From assembly GCA_965367295.1 (NCBI GenBank), contig CBDUHN010000011.1, forward strand, positions 5,989-69,988: 64,000 nucleotides of DNA. Reading direction: 5' to 3'. Below are positions 1 to 9,204 of this stretch, one piece after another. This DNA comes from JAIVHA01 sp965367295 (GTDB taxonomy: Bacteria; Pseudomonadota; Gammaproteobacteria; DSM-19610). The translations under genes were made by a program, and so were the position numbers. Position 1 is the first letter of the stretch. Each line of letters starts with the position of its first letter. The notes under the pieces are model-generated. The model was not told the DNA's origin, did not search any database, and saw only the letters and a program-made list of their open reading frames with translations.

Positions 1-3000
1 ACTCCTCCAGTGCCGGGGCCAGCCAGCCACACAGCTCATTGGCAACCCCCATCAGCTGCGGCTCACCTTGCTGCAGGCAGGCCTCAAACTCGTCCCGGCT
101 GCGCGGCACCTCCCGGTCCGCCAGAAAGGACTGCGCCAGTACTGCACACAGAAGATCCTCTTTCAGTTCCGAACAGCTACCCACGGGTGCGAAGCGCAGA
201 CACATCGCGTCGATGCCCGGCAGATTGCGCTGAACATGCTTCACACTGCGCGCACAAGATTTACGCAACAGCGCCAGTACACCCGCTCGATGCCGGTAAC
301 GCGCCTCCTGTGACGCGTCCAGCAGCCGCAGCGCGATTTTCTGTTCCTGCACCACCAGGGCCGGGTAACCGCGCACCTTCACACCGGCCTGCTCCAGCTC
401 CACGAATTCCGGCAGCGCGTCGAAATCCCATTGCGATACCTCGCCCCGCTCCCATCGATTGCTCGGCAGGGAGCGGAAGCTGTCCCGGGCCTGGTTGCCA
501 AAACGGTGCTGCAATGCAGTCAGGTCACGACCGGCAGCCAGCGGCCTGCCCTGGGCATCCACCACCTGAAAACGGGCAAACAGATGCGGCGGCAATTGCT
601 CCGGTCGCCAGGCATCCTCCGGCACCGTTACCCCGGTCATGCGTTGCAACTGCTCCGTCAGCACCGGCAGTAGGGACGTCTCGCCGGGCAACAGGACCTT
701 CAGACAGGCGCGGGCAAAATCGGGCGCCGGCACGAAATTGCGCCGCAGTCCTTTCGGCAGGCTCTTGATGAGCAGGGTAAGCTTTTCCTCCAGCAACCCG
801 GGCACCACCCACTCGAAGGCGTCCGGGCACAGCTGATTCAGGCCCGCCAGCGGCACCGTTACCGTCATGCCGTCGTTCTCCTGGCCCGGTTCAAAACAGT
901 ACTGCACGGATAACGGCAGCCCCTGGACCACCAGCCGAGCGGGGAACTGCGCCTCGTCCACCACTTCGCTGGCCTGCAGCAGCAGCGCACGATCGAAGTA
1001 GAGGCAACGGGGATCGTCCCGTTCCACCCGTTTGCGCCAGCGCTCGAACCGGGGACGGTTGTAGATATCGGTGGGGATGCGCTCATCGTAGAAGGCAAAC
1101 AGATCCTCCTCGCTCACCAGCAGATCGCGGCGCCGCGATTTTGCCTCCAGCTCGAGCACCTCTTCGACCAGGCCGCGGTTGTGGGCCAGGAAGCGTCCCG
1201 GGGTATCGAGTTGCCCCTCCACCAGGGCCTCGCGAATGAACAGTTCGCGGGACAGGACCGGATCGATGGGGCCGTAATTCACCCGTCGCTTGCTGACGAT
1301 GGGCAAGCCGTATAACGTCACCCGCTCGTAGGCCGATACCTGGCCGGCGCGTTTCTGCCAGTGAGGCTCTGAATAACTGCGTTTGACCAGGTCACCGGCC
1401 AGCGGCTCCACCCATTGCGGCTGAATCGCGGCCAGCGTACGCGCATAGCGCTTGCCGGTTTCCACCAGTTCCGCCGCCATTACCCATTGCGGGCGCTTCT
1501 TCACCAGCACCGAGCCGGGAAACAGTTCCAGCTTGAGATTGCGCGCACCGAGGTATTCGCGCTCCTCCGATTTCAGGGCCAGGTTGCCCAGCAGGCCGCT
1601 CAACAGTGCACGGTGAATGGCATCATAATCCGCCTCCTGCTGGTTGAGACGCATGCCCATCTCGGTCACCAGCCGCTGCAGCTGACGTTCCACCTCGTGC
1701 CATTCGCGCATACGCACATAGGAAATGAAATGGACCTGGCACCACTTGCGCAACTTGTTTTGCGACAGGTGCCGCGCCTGCTCATGGTAGGCATCCCAGA
1801 GATTACGATAGCCGAGAAAATCCGATTGCTCATCGGCGAACAAGCGGTGTTTTTCATCAGCAGCCTGGGCCTTGTCCATGGGCCGGTCACGCGGGTCCTG
1901 TACCGACAAAGCCGCGGCGATGATCAGCACCTCGCGCAGGCAGCCCTCGTCACGGGCGGCAAGCACCATGCGACCGATACGCGGATCCACCGGCAGGCGT
2001 GCCAGTTGCCGGCCCTGCTCCGTCACCTGCTGGCGGGTATCCACCGCGCCGAGTTCATGCAACAGCTTGAACCCGTCGCGTACCACGCGCGGATCAGGCG
2101 GGTCCACGAAGGGAAATTTCTCTACCGTCCCCAGTTTCAGGGCCATCATCTGCAGGATCACTGCTGCCAGGTTGGTACGCAGGATCTCCGGATCGGTGAA
2201 TGGCTCACGCGCCGCGAAATCCTCCTCGCTGTAGAGACGGATACAGATCCCTTCCGCCACGCGCCCGCAACGACCCGCACGCTGGTTGGCCGAGGCCTGG
2301 GAGATCTTTTCAATGGGCAGCCGCTGCACCTTGTTGCGGTAGCTGTAGCGACTGATGCGCGCCAGGCCGGTATCCACCACGTAGCGGATGCCCGGCACGG
2401 TGAGCGAAGTCTCCGCCACGTTGGTGGCAAGCACGATGCGGCGGCCCTTGTGGGGCCGGAAGATCGCCTGTTGCTGGGCAGTGGACAGGCGGGCATACAA
2501 GGGCAGCACTTCGGTGTGTGGCGGATGATGCTTGCGCAGCAATTCCGCCGCTTCGCGGATATCGCGCTCGCCGGGCAGGAACACCAGCACATCGCCATCG
2601 CCCTCGCGGGCCAGTTCATCAACGGCATCCAGCAAGGCCTGACCGCGATCCCGGTCCTGCTGTTCCTCGTCTTCGCTCAACAACGGGCGGTAGCGGATCT
2701 CCACCGGGTAGGTGCGACCCGACACCTCGATCACCGGGGCATCGCTGAAATGCCGCGCGAAGCGCTGCGGGTCGATGGTCGCCGAGGTGATGATGAGCTT
2801 GAGATCGGGGCGGCGCGGCAACAGCTGCTTGAGGTAGCCGAGCAGGAAGTCGATATTGAGGCTGCGCTCGTGGGCCTCATCGAGGATGAGGGTGTCATAT
2901 TGCAGCAGGTCCGGGTCGGACTGGGTTTCCGCCAGCAGGATACCGTCGGTCATGATTTTGAGGAAGGTCTGCTCGCCGACCTGATCATGAAAACGCATCT

Positions 3001-3463
3001 TGCAGCCCACCGCCTCCCCCACCCGGGAATGCAGTTCCTCGGCCACCCGCGCGGCGAGGCTGCGTGCCGCGATGCGGCGCGGCTGGGTGTGGCCGATCAG
3101 GCCATCGACACCACGCCCCAGTTCCAGGCAGATCTTGGGCAGCTGGGTGGTTTTACCGGAGCCCGTCTCGCCACAGACGATGACCACCGGGTGCCGTTCG
3201 ATGACTGCCCGTAATTCCTCGCGCCGCGCCACCACCGGCAGCGCCAGCGGATACTCCGGCTTGGGCAGGCTGGCGACCCGCGCCTCGCGCCATGCCACCG
3301 CCTGCTGGATAGCCTCCTCCAGCTGCTGCAGCCCCCGGTCATGGGGCTTGCCCTGGTGCATCCGCTGCTGCAGGCCATGCCAGCGTCGCAGCAGTGCGGG
3401 ACGCCGCTGCAGTGGGCACAACTCAATCTGTTCTCGTAACCCGGTGAGGACGGAGGAGGGCAT
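1..3463 (-). CDS. hrpA: ATP-dependent RNA helicase HrpA (DEAH box), 3' end outside window
   Basis: DEAH-box RNA helicase of the HrpA family, involved in mRNA processing and ribosome-associated RNA remodelling. Reading on the minus strand from ATG 3463, about 1154 codons stay open to the left edge. HrpA is usually about 1300 residues, so roughly 150 are missing. Walker A (GETGSGKTTQLP) is encoded near 3150-3190 and the DEAHERSLNIDF motif near 2850-2890. The N-terminal basic region before the helicase core resembles E. coli HrpA in length. In-frame ATGs at 3481 and 3499 are alternatives; none has a clear ribosome binding site. The frame checked at the left edge is the same as at the start, so there is no net frameshift. 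The gene is monocistronic as far as visible, and divergent from the DsrE-like gene. Confidence 0.93.
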   Translation of the reverse strand, partial: MPSSVLTGLREQIELCPLQRRPALLRRWHGLQQRMHQGKPHDRGLQQLEEAIQQAVAWREARVASLPKPEYPLALPVVARREELRAVIERHPVVIVCGETGSGKTTQLPKICLELGRGVDGLIGHTQPRRIAARSLAARVAEELHSRVGEAVGCKMRFHDQVGEQTFLKIMTDGILLAETQSDPDLLQYDTLILDEAHERSLNIDFLLGYLKQLLPRRPDLKLIITSATIDPQRFARHFSDAPVIEVSGRTYPVEIRYRPLLSEDEEQQDRDRGQALLDAVDELAREGDGDVLVFLPGERDIREAAELLRKHHPPHTEVLPLYARLSTAQQQAIFRPHKGRRIVLATNVAETSLTVPGIRYVVDTGLARISRYSYRNKVQRLPIEKISQASANQRAGRCGRVAEGICIRLYSEEDFAAREPFTDPEILRTNLAAVILQMMALKLGTVEKFPFVDPPDPRVVRDGFKLLHELGAVDTRQQVTEQGRQLARLPVDPRIGRMVLAARDEGCLREVLIIAAALSVQDPRDRPMDKAQAADEKHRLFADEQSDFLGYRNLWDAYHEQARHLSQNKLRKWCQVHFISYVRMREWHEVERQLQRLVTEMGMRLNQQEADYDAIHRALLSGLLGNLALKSEEREYLGARNLKLELFPGSVLVKKRPQWVMAAELVETGKRYARTLAAIQPQWVEPLAGDLVKRSYSEPHWQKRAGQVSAYERVTLYGLPIVSKRRVNYGPIDPVLSRELFIREALVEGQLDTPGRFLAHNRGLVEEVLELEAKSRRRDLLVSEEDLFAFYDERIPTDIYNRPRFERWRKRVERDDPRCLYFDRALLLQASEVVDEAQFPARLVVQGLPLSVQYCFEPGQENDGMTVTVPLAGLNQLCPDAFEWVVPGLLEEKLTLLIKSLPKGLRRNFVPAPDFARACLKVLLPGETSLLPVLTEQLQRMTGVTVPEDAWRPEQLPPHLFARFQVVDAQGRPLAAGRDLTALQHRFGNQARDSFRSLPSNRWERGEVSQWDFDALPEFVELEQAGVKVRGYPALVVQEQKIALRLLDASQEARYRHRAGVLALLRKSCARSVKHVQRNLPGIDAMCLRFAPVGSCSELKEDLLCAVLAQSFLADREVPRSRDEFEACLQQGEPQLMGVANELCGWLAPALEE

Positions 3464-3499
3464 GGCGATACGGCAGTTCATGGATTCGGGACGGGGCAT

Positions 3500-3836
3500 T
3501 CTAGCACTACGGGAATGGAACATTGCGTGACGGCCTCCAGAGGTGCGGTATGCTCCTTTCCCTTTCTCCCTCCCCCGGAAAGAGCGGACATTCTCAGGGG
3601 GATTCGATATGGACTCTATAACTGCGGGTATCGCCAGTATCCTTTCGCATATCGGTTACAGGCGGGGTCGGAAGAGCCCAGGGCTTCGGAGGCCCCCCTC
3701 TACCTTGGGGAGAAGGGGAATCAAACGGCACCAGATGCGTCTTACTAAATACAAGCCCCTCATTCAGGTTTTCAGTAAACAATCATGCGTCCCATGCAGT
3801 ACAATTTTCACAGCCCCCATCCGTAGGTAACCCGCT
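3500..3836. other. Gene-less stretch with G/C palindromic repeat remnants
   Basis: About 340 bases between hrpA and the DsrE-like gene, which are divergently oriented, so promoters for both should lie here. Two C-run/G-run inverted segments, near 3558-3585 and 3690-3720 (pattern ccctct...ggggagaagggg), resemble the dispersed palindromic repeats found elsewhere in the window. Short open frames here have no recognisable protein features. Confidence 0.5.
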
Positions 3837-4316
3837 ATGTCTATCATGCAACGTATCCCTTCCCTGCCCACCCTCCTGCTCCTGTGCCTGGGCACACTGC
3901 TCACGAGCCTCCCCGCGTACAGCGCCGAAGCCCCGGATACCAGCCTGTTCGGTGAACCTACCCACAAGGTGGTTTACCAGCTCAACAAAGCCGACCACGA
4001 CTACATGGAACACATTCTGTTTTCGGTGGGTGAAATGCTGCGCAAATACGGTGATGACATCCATCTGGTGGTCACCGTGATCGGTCCCGGTATCCACCTG
4101 CTGGGCAAAAACCCGGAACGCCCCGTGCCCAAGCTCCTGCAGCAGCGTGCTGAAAGCCTGGCCATGTACGGGATCGAATTCCATGCCTGCGGCAACACCA
4201 TGAAGTCACTGGGCTGGGGCGAGGAGGATCTGCTTGATTTCGCCACCGTAGTTTCAGTCGGAGCCGATGACCTGATGCGTCTCCAAGAAAAAGGTTATAG
4301 CTATATAAGCTGGTAG
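3837..4316 (+). CDS. Secreted DsrE-family protein
   Basis: A 159-residue protein with a Sec signal peptide (hydrophobic LPTLLLLCLGTLLTSLPAYSA, cut around residue 30), then a DsrE/DsrF-like fold: the KVVYQLNKAD start strand, the VVTVIGPGIHLL segment, and FHACGNTMKSLGW carrying the single cysteine typical of this family. DsrE-type proteins bind or relay sulfur. The periplasmic subgroup commonly sits beside c-type cytochromes in sulfur oxidisers, but its reaction is not established. Two monoheme cytochromes follow after 260 bases. An internal ATG at 3846 is an alternative start. Family assignment is from motifs; a role in periplasmic sulfur handling is inference from context. Confidence 0.82.
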   Translation: MSIMQRIPSLPTLLLLCLGTLLTSLPAYSAEAPDTSLFGEPTHKVVYQLNKADHDYMEHILFSVGEMLRKYGDDIHLVVTVIGPGIHLLGKNPERPVPKLLQQRAESLAMYGIEFHACGNTMKSLGWGEEDLLDFATVVSVGADDLMRLQEKGYSYISW

Positions 4317-4580
4317 CACAGTTCCTTTCCGGCATGGCAGGGCGCTATACTCGGGCGGCCGGCCGCTATAAGAAGTATTCGACAGGACCGGCATTCTCAG
4401 CAGTATACGCAGCAGTTTTGAGCAACCCGGAGTCTGTCTGATGCTGGCGTTCGCGGTGAAAAAGTAGGGTCCCTTGTTCACGGGTTCATGGTGAACCCTC
4501 GTGAAATCGTGGTCGCACTTCACACTGGTGCAGTTGAGCCATCCTTCATTTGACAGTCTCCTTCCACCAGAGTGAGGCTT

Positions 4581-4907
4581 ATGAAGATTCGCATTTTGCC
4601 CAGTTTCATCGTACTCGGTCTATGCACCACCCTTGCGGGAACCGCTACCGCAGCGGGCGATGCCAGCGCAGGCCGCGTCAAGGCCACTACCTGTCTCGGC
4701 TGCCATGGCATACCGGGATACAACAACGTCTATCCCACCTACCACGTGCCCAAGGTCGGCGGCCAGCATGCCCAGTACCTCGTGTCCGCACTGCAGGCCT
4801 ACAAGGCCGGCCAGCGCGACCATAAAACCATGCAGGCCCAGGCAATCAACCTGAGCGATCAGGATATGGAAGACATCGCTGCATTTTTCTCCACCTACAG
4901 CGAATAG
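4581..4907 (+). CDS. Monoheme c-type cytochrome, class I (c553/c4-like)
   Basis: A 108-residue periplasmic cytochrome. The signal peptide ends at ATAAG, followed by one heme motif, CLGCH, and a methionine in KTMQAQAINLS that is the likely distal ligand. This is the layout of c553 or of one half of diheme c4. ATG 4581 is chosen because AGTGAGG lies just upstream; a GTG at 4572 would place the start inside that ribosome binding site. A paralogue follows 33 bases downstream, so the two are probably cotranscribed. Likely an electron carrier for a periplasmic oxidoreductase; the partner is not evident here. Confidence 0.88.
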   Translation: MKIRILPSFIVLGLCTTLAGTATAAGDASAGRVKATTCLGCHGIPGYNNVYPTYHVPKVGGQHAQYLVSALQAYKAGQRDHKTMQAQAINLSDQDMEDIAAFFSTYSE

Positions 4908-4940
4908 TCACGCCACTCACCTACAGCACCGGGAAACGAC

Positions 4941-5285
4941 ATGAACACACTGGCAAACATCACCCTGTCCATTGCACTCGCCGCCCTGTCGGGCCATAGC
5001 CTCGCCGCGGGAGACCCCGTCGCCGGCAAGGAAAAGTCCGCCACCTGTGTCGCCTGCCATGGCGTCGACGGCAACAGCACTGACCCACAGTACCCTCGCC
5101 TTGCGGGTCAATATGAAAACTACCTGGAACATGCCCTGGCCGCCTACCAAAGCGGTGCCCGCAAGAACCCCATCATGAGCGCTTTTGCCTCTGCCTTGAG
5201 CGAGCAGGACCGCAAGGACCTGGCGGCCTACTTCGCAAACCAGCAAGGAGTGCATGTGACGAAACAGGGGCGGTTGCTGAAATAA
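4941..5285 (+). CDS. Monoheme c-type cytochrome, class I (c553/c4-like)
   Basis: A 114-residue secreted cytochrome with signal peptide (ALAALSGHSLAAG), a single CVACH heme site and a candidate methionine ligand in NPIMSAFASALS. It is clearly paralogous to the preceding gene: AGDPVAGKEKSATCVACHG against AGDASAGRVKATTCLGCHG. The tandem pair resembles the two halves of a diheme cytochrome c4 kept as separate chains. A stem-loop 24 bases after the stop may end the transcript. Function is electron transfer; the donor and acceptor are unknown. Confidence 0.88.
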   Translation: MNTLANITLSIALAALSGHSLAAGDPVAGKEKSATCVACHGVDGNSTDPQYPRLAGQYENYLEHALAAYQSGARKNPIMSAFASALSEQDRKDLAAYFANQQGVHVTKQGRLLK

Positions 5286-5309
5286 GCGCCCCTGGTCACC
5301 AGGCCAAGA

Positions 5310-5332
5310 CCCGCTCCTTCCACAGGAGCGGG
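5310..5332 (+). terminator. Stem-loop after cytochrome pair
   Basis: An 8-bp perfect G+C-rich stem (cccgctcc / ggagcggg) with a 7-nt loop lies 24 bases after the second cytochrome stop. The following T-run is weak (attactct), so it may be a leaky terminator or an mRNA-stabilising hairpin. Confidence 0.55.
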
Positions 5333-5464
5333 ATTACTCTGTCAGCGTCGCTGCCGAGCGTACTGCAGGTGGTCCGGAGAGGCCATTTGCGGTACGCTGA
5401 TCCACGAACACCCTGACCAATCCGGTCAGTCCAGAATAATAACAGCAACAGGGAAAGGTGATTC

Positions 5465-6136
5465 ATGAACAGACAGACAATAAACACAACCACTCATAGA
5501 GCTGGCTCCACTTTCATAACCACTGCCCTACTCGCCCCGCTATTCCTGGCCTCCGCCTTCTCCCACGCCTCCACGGTGCTGCAACCGCTGGAATCGCGCC
5601 TCGGCGGCGAGGCCTACTACGACCCGAACCTCGATATCACCTGGGCGGCCAATGCGGGCATGACCGGCGCCGGGACTTTATCTGCGGCCATCAACCAGGC
5701 GGATACCCTGGACATCGGCGGCATCACCCACTGGCGTATCACCCGCATGGATCGCAATAACGATGGCCAGGTGGCCGAATGCCGCAACGACACACTGGAT
5801 GCCTGTGCCGATAACGAACTGGGGTTCATGCTGCATAAACGCAATGTGTGGTCGGGTGCTCCCGGGCCCTTTACCAATGTTGCACATGCGTGGTACTGGT
5901 CCACCGATGACGACCCCAACTGGGTGCCCCGGGTGTTTGCCATGGACATGGGAGCCCAGAACCAGGACACCCGTGGCAATGCCCATCCGGACAATACCGG
6001 GCTATGGGGCTGGGCCGTGATTGATGGCGATGTGGCGACCATGAGCACCGTAGTACCGATCCCGGCGGCCATCTGGCTATTCGGCTCAGGCCTGCTCGGA
6101 CTGATCGGGATATCCACTCGCAGCAACAGGGTTTGA
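5465..6136 (+). CDS. VPxPA-CTERM (PEP-CTERM-like) sorted secreted protein
   Basis: A 223-residue exported protein. It has an N-terminal signal peptide (TALLAPLFLASAFSHA) and a C-terminal sorting tail: VPIPAAIWLFGSGLLGLIG, then a short basic end (STRSNR). This proline-motif, transmembrane helix, arginine layout is the PEP/VPLPA-CTERM signal processed by exosortase/archaeosortase-type enzymes. The body (LGGEAYYDPNLDITWAANAG...) matches a family of gammaproteobacterial cell-surface proteins of unknown role. ATG 5465 is preceded by GGGAAAGG. No exosortase gene is in this window. A strong convergent terminator follows. Confidence 0.85.
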   Translation: MNRQTINTTTHRAGSTFITTALLAPLFLASAFSHASTVLQPLESRLGGEAYYDPNLDITWAANAGMTGAGTLSAAINQADTLDIGGITHWRITRMDRNNDGQVAECRNDTLDACADNELGFMLHKRNVWSGAPGPFTNVAHAWYWSTDDDPNWVPRVFAMDMGAQNQDTRGNAHPDNTGLWGWAVIDGDVATMSTVVPIPAAIWLFGSGLLGLIGISTRSNRV

Positions 6137-6193
6137 TGACGACCAGTCAGCATGATTCAGTACCGCGGGCGAAACCGGTTGGAATCAGACGAA

Positions 6194-6221
6194 AAAAGGC
6201 GGATCGAACGATCCGCCTTTT
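6194..6221. terminator. Bidirectional intrinsic terminator
   Basis: A perfect inverted repeat (AAAAGGCGGATCG / CGATCCGCCTTTT) lies between two convergent genes, with A-run and T-run on opposite sides. It can terminate transcription from both directions: the CTERM protein on the plus strand and the sulfur globule protein on the minus strand. Confidence 0.88.
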
Positions 6222-6248
6222 GCATGGACCCATCCGCTACGCGGCGGC

Positions 6249-6713
6249 TTAACGCGGCACTCCGTATCCTGCAGGTCCATAAGGAGCGTATCCCGGCGCG
6301 CCATTGACAGGATTGCCCTGCTGCATGTTAACGGGAACGGGAGCACCCTGGCCATAACCAGGTCCAGCGTAACCTGCGGGGCCATAAGCACCAGGCCCAC
6401 CCGGGTATCCACCACCATAGGCCGGATAACCACCATAGCCGGGGCCATAGCCGCCATACGGACCATAGCCACGGTTGCCATAGCCGTTTCCATTTCCATA
6501 CCCACGACCGTCACCATAGCCACTGCCGCGACCACTCATGTTCATGGAGAAACCACCATCGCCGTTGCCAAACATATCCCCCATTCCATTACCGTTATTG
6601 CCCCAGCCACCGGGTCCGCCCCAGTTTCCCCACGCATGGGCGGATGACAGGGGCAGCATGGCAGCGCTACTGATAATAGCCGCGGAAAGTACGCCTTTCA
6701 GAAAATGATTCAT
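6249..6713 (-). CDS. Sulfur globule protein (Gly/Tyr-rich envelope protein)
   Basis: A 154-residue protein with a signal peptide ending SSAHA, then a low-complexity mature part made of Gly, Tyr, Pro and Asn: WGNWGGPGGWGNNGNG, then GYG/YGP repeats such as GYGPYGGYGPGYGG. This matches the sulfur globule envelope proteins (SgpA/B/C type) that coat periplasmic sulfur inclusions in purple and colourless sulfur bacteria. A ribosome binding site GAGGATC lies about 8 bases before the ATG. The gene is monocistronic and ends at a bidirectional terminator. Which SGP subtype it is cannot be decided here. Low-complexity sequence alone is weak evidence, but the secreted GNWGGPGGW start is characteristic. 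Confidence 0.78.
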   Translation of the reverse strand: MNHFLKGVLSAAIISSAAMLPLSSAHAWGNWGGPGGWGNNGNGMGDMFGNGDGGFSMNMSGRGSGYGDGRGYGNGNGYGNRGYGPYGGYGPGYGGYPAYGGGYPGGPGAYGPAGYAGPGYGQGAPVPVNMQQGNPVNGAPGYAPYGPAGYGVPR

Positions 6714-7215
6714 ACAATGGATCCTCGGATCTCATGCCCCATGAACTGGTTGCCCATGAGCGCAAATGCACGCTTTTCAGCACACACTAACAGCATAGGC
6801 CTAATTCACCGGCTGCAGATTCAAAATCCGCACAATCGACGACTTATCCACCCTGCACCTGATCCAGATCTACTAAAACCCAACTAACTGAAGATGCCAT
6901 CACCCGATAAGCGCCATATCACGTACAGGACGGGTTGTGCACCATTCGCCACAAGCGGCGGATATTCGCCGTCTCCCTGCCTGCTTCAGAACGGTGTGAA
7001 AATCATGCAATAGTGGTCCACCGACCGGTCGAACAAGGTACGATGATCCCTTCCCCATACAGCCAATACCCTTGGATTTCAGCACAAACCCATCTACTCT
7101 GTTCAGGAAACCATACTGTAGGCTCTATAACGTCCTGATCGATACCACCATGCCATGAGGGCCTATAAACACTCTCCACGCCGTGGCAACGGCGACCGGC
7201 CCTAGAGGGGGTGGG
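6714..7215. promoter_or_regulatory. Divergent intergenic region, sulfur globule gene / BCCT transporter
   Basis: About 500 bases without a credible gene between two divergent genes. A weak sigma-70-like pair for the transporter is TTCAGG at 7102 and TATAAC at 7126 (18-base spacing). No convincing operator dyad was seen. Confidence 0.4.
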
Positions 7216-9204
7216 ATGCCTGAATCGATCATAGAACGCAAATCACCTTGGCGGGTCCAGATCAACCCGCCGGTGTTCATCCTGTCAGGTATTTTCGCAC
7301 TGGTTTTTGTGGGATTCGCCGTTCTCTACCCCGAAACCGCCAGCGGCCTCTTCTCGGCCACACAGGATTGGATCACGCATTCGGCAGGCTGGTTCTACGT
7401 AATCTCCGTAGCGGGTTTTCTGGTATTCGTCGTGATATTAGCGGTTTCGGGCTACGGTCGTATCAAGCTCGGTCCCGACCACAGTGAACCGGATTACAGC
7501 TACACTTCATGGTTCGCCATGCTGTTTTCGGCTGGCATGGGCATCGGCCTGATGTTCTTCGGGGTGGCTGAGCCGGTCATGCATTATGTGAGCCCACCGG
7601 TGGGCACCGGCGAGACGATTGCGGCCGCGCGCAACGCCATGCGTACCACCCTGTTTCATTGGGGCGTACATGCCTGGGCCATCTATGCGGTGGTAGCCCT
7701 GTCGCTCGCCTACTTCGCCTTCAGGCACAAGCTGCCATTAACCATTCGCTCGGCACTCTATCCGCTGATCGGCGAACGCATCTATGGTCCGATCGGACAT
7801 GCGGTGGACATCTTTGCCGTGCTCGGCACCTTGTTCGGGGTGGCAACCTCGCTTGGCCTCGGTGTGATCCAGGTGAATGCGGGCCTGAACTATCTGTTCG
7901 ACGTGCCCAGCAACATCGGAATCCAGGTCCTCCTGATCGCGGTCATCACCTCCATCGCCACGCTGTCCGTAGCCCTTGGCCTGGACGCAGGCATTCGGCG
8001 CATCTCCGTACTCAACGTCGCGCTCGCGGTGGTGCTGCTCGTCTTCGTGCTGGTCGCCGGACCGACGGTGTTCCTGCTGCAGACCCTGGTTCAGAACACC
8101 GGCATGTACCTGTCCAATCTGTTCAGCATGACCTTCAACCTGTACGCCTACGAGCCCACCACCTGGATCGGTGGCTGGACCCTGTTCTACTGGGGCTGGT
8201 GGATCGCCTGGTCACCCTTCGTCGGCATGTTCATCGCCCGTGTATCCCGTGGCCGCACCATCCGCGAATTCATCATCGGCGTGCTACTGGCGCCCGTCGG
8301 CTTCACCTTCATCTGGCTGACCTTCTTCGGTGACACCGCCCTCTACATGATCATGGTCCAGCAGCTCGGCGAACTGGCCGACGCGGTGGCGGCGGACACC
8401 TCGGTTGCCCTGTTCAAGTTTCTGGAGCATCTACCCTTTTCCGCTATCACCTCGCTGCTGGCGACCGTACTGGTGGTGACTTTCTTCGTAACCTCCTCGG
8501 ACTCGGGCTCGTTGGTCGTCGACATGCTGACCTCGGGCGGAGAAGATGAATCCCCGGTCTGGCAACGCATCTTCTGGGCCGTGGTCGAGGGCATCGTAGC
8601 GGCGGCACTGCTGCTGGCCGGGGGCTTGCAGGCACTGCAGACCGCAACCATCGCCAGTGCCCTGCCGTTTACGGTGGTAATGATCCTGATGTGCTGGGGC
8701 CTCGTCAGGGCACTGCGCATCGAGTCCGCCAAACGCCTGAGTCTGCGTTGGGCACGGGGAACCCAGAGAGACCCACAGGCATCCCGTAGCTGGCAGCGCC
8801 GCCTCTACAACGTCATCCACCAGCCCAGCCGCGTCGAGGTCAACCGCTTCATCCAGGAGGTGGTCAGACCGGCACTGCACGAGGTCGCCGAGGAATTGAA
8901 GAAACAAGACAGGGACGCCCGGACCGGCGAGGACGAGGAAGGCAAGGCATGGATCGAGGTCCGCCACGGCGACGAGATCGACTTCTTCTACTCGGTTCAT
9001 CCACGCCCCTATGAGCCGCCCTCCTTCATACTGCGCGATACCCGACCGCGTCGCGCCGAGGCGCTGAAGTATTACCGTGCCGAGATCCATCTACGCGAAG
9101 GTGGCCAGGATTACGACATCATGGGCTGGAGCGGCGCCGACGTGATCCACGACATCCTCGACCAGTACGAGCGACATATGCATTTTCTGGATACCGTCCG
9201 ATGA
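7216..9204 (+). CDS. BCCT-family choline/betaine/carnitine transporter (BetT-like)
   Basis: A 662-residue inner-membrane transporter of the betaine-choline-carnitine family with about 12 helices. Characteristic segments are MLFSAGMGIGLMFFGVAEP, the signature FYWGWWIAWSPFVGMFIARVSRGRT, and TFFVTSSDSGSLVVD. The long hydrophilic C-terminal domain (about residues 510-662) is that of BetT-like proteins rather than short BCCTs such as CaiT. ATG 7216 follows AGAGGGGGTGGG. Its stop overlaps the ATG of the downstream porin by 4 bases (ATGA), so the two are translationally coupled. The substrate is probably a quaternary ammonium or related compatible solute; the exact one is not determinable. Confidence 0.9.
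   Translation: MPESIIERKSPWRVQINPPVFILSGIFALVFVGFAVLYPETASGLFSATQDWITHSAGWFYVISVAGFLVFVVILAVSGYGRIKLGPDHSEPDYSYTSWFAMLFSAGMGIGLMFFGVAEPVMHYVSPPVGTGETIAAARNAMRTTLFHWGVHAWAIYAVVALSLAYFAFRHKLPLTIRSALYPLIGERIYGPIGHAVDIFAVLGTLFGVATSLGLGVIQVNAGLNYLFDVPSNIGIQVLLIAVITSIATLSVALGLDAGIRRISVLNVALAVVLLVFVLVAGPTVFLLQTLVQNTGMYLSNLFSMTFNLYAYEPTTWIGGWTLFYWGWWIAWSPFVGMFIARVSRGRTIREFIIGVLLAPVGFTFIWLTFFGDTALYMIMVQQLGELADAVAADTSVALFKFLEHLPFSAITSLLATVLVVTFFVTSSDSGSLVVDMLTSGGEDESPVWQRIFWAVVEGIVAAALLLAGGLQALQTATIASALPFTVVMILMCWGLVRALRIESAKRLSLRWARGTQRDPQASRSWQRRLYNVIHQPSRVEVNRFIQEVVRPALHEVAEELKKQDRDARTGEDEEGKAWIEVRHGDEIDFFYSVHPRPYEPPSFILRDTRPRRAEALKYYRAEIHLREGGQDYDIMGWSGADVIHDILDQYERHMHFLDTVR

Noticed and set aside
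1415..3214. Long plus-strand open frame opposite hrpA
   Set aside because: Antisense shadow of the helicase gene; His/Gln/Leu-rich, no domain, and the minus strand carries Walker A and DEAH motifs.
4254..4523. 89-codon minus-strand frame between the DsrE-like and cytochrome genes
   Set aside because: Overlaps the end of the DsrE-like gene and has no domain, signal or ribosome binding site.
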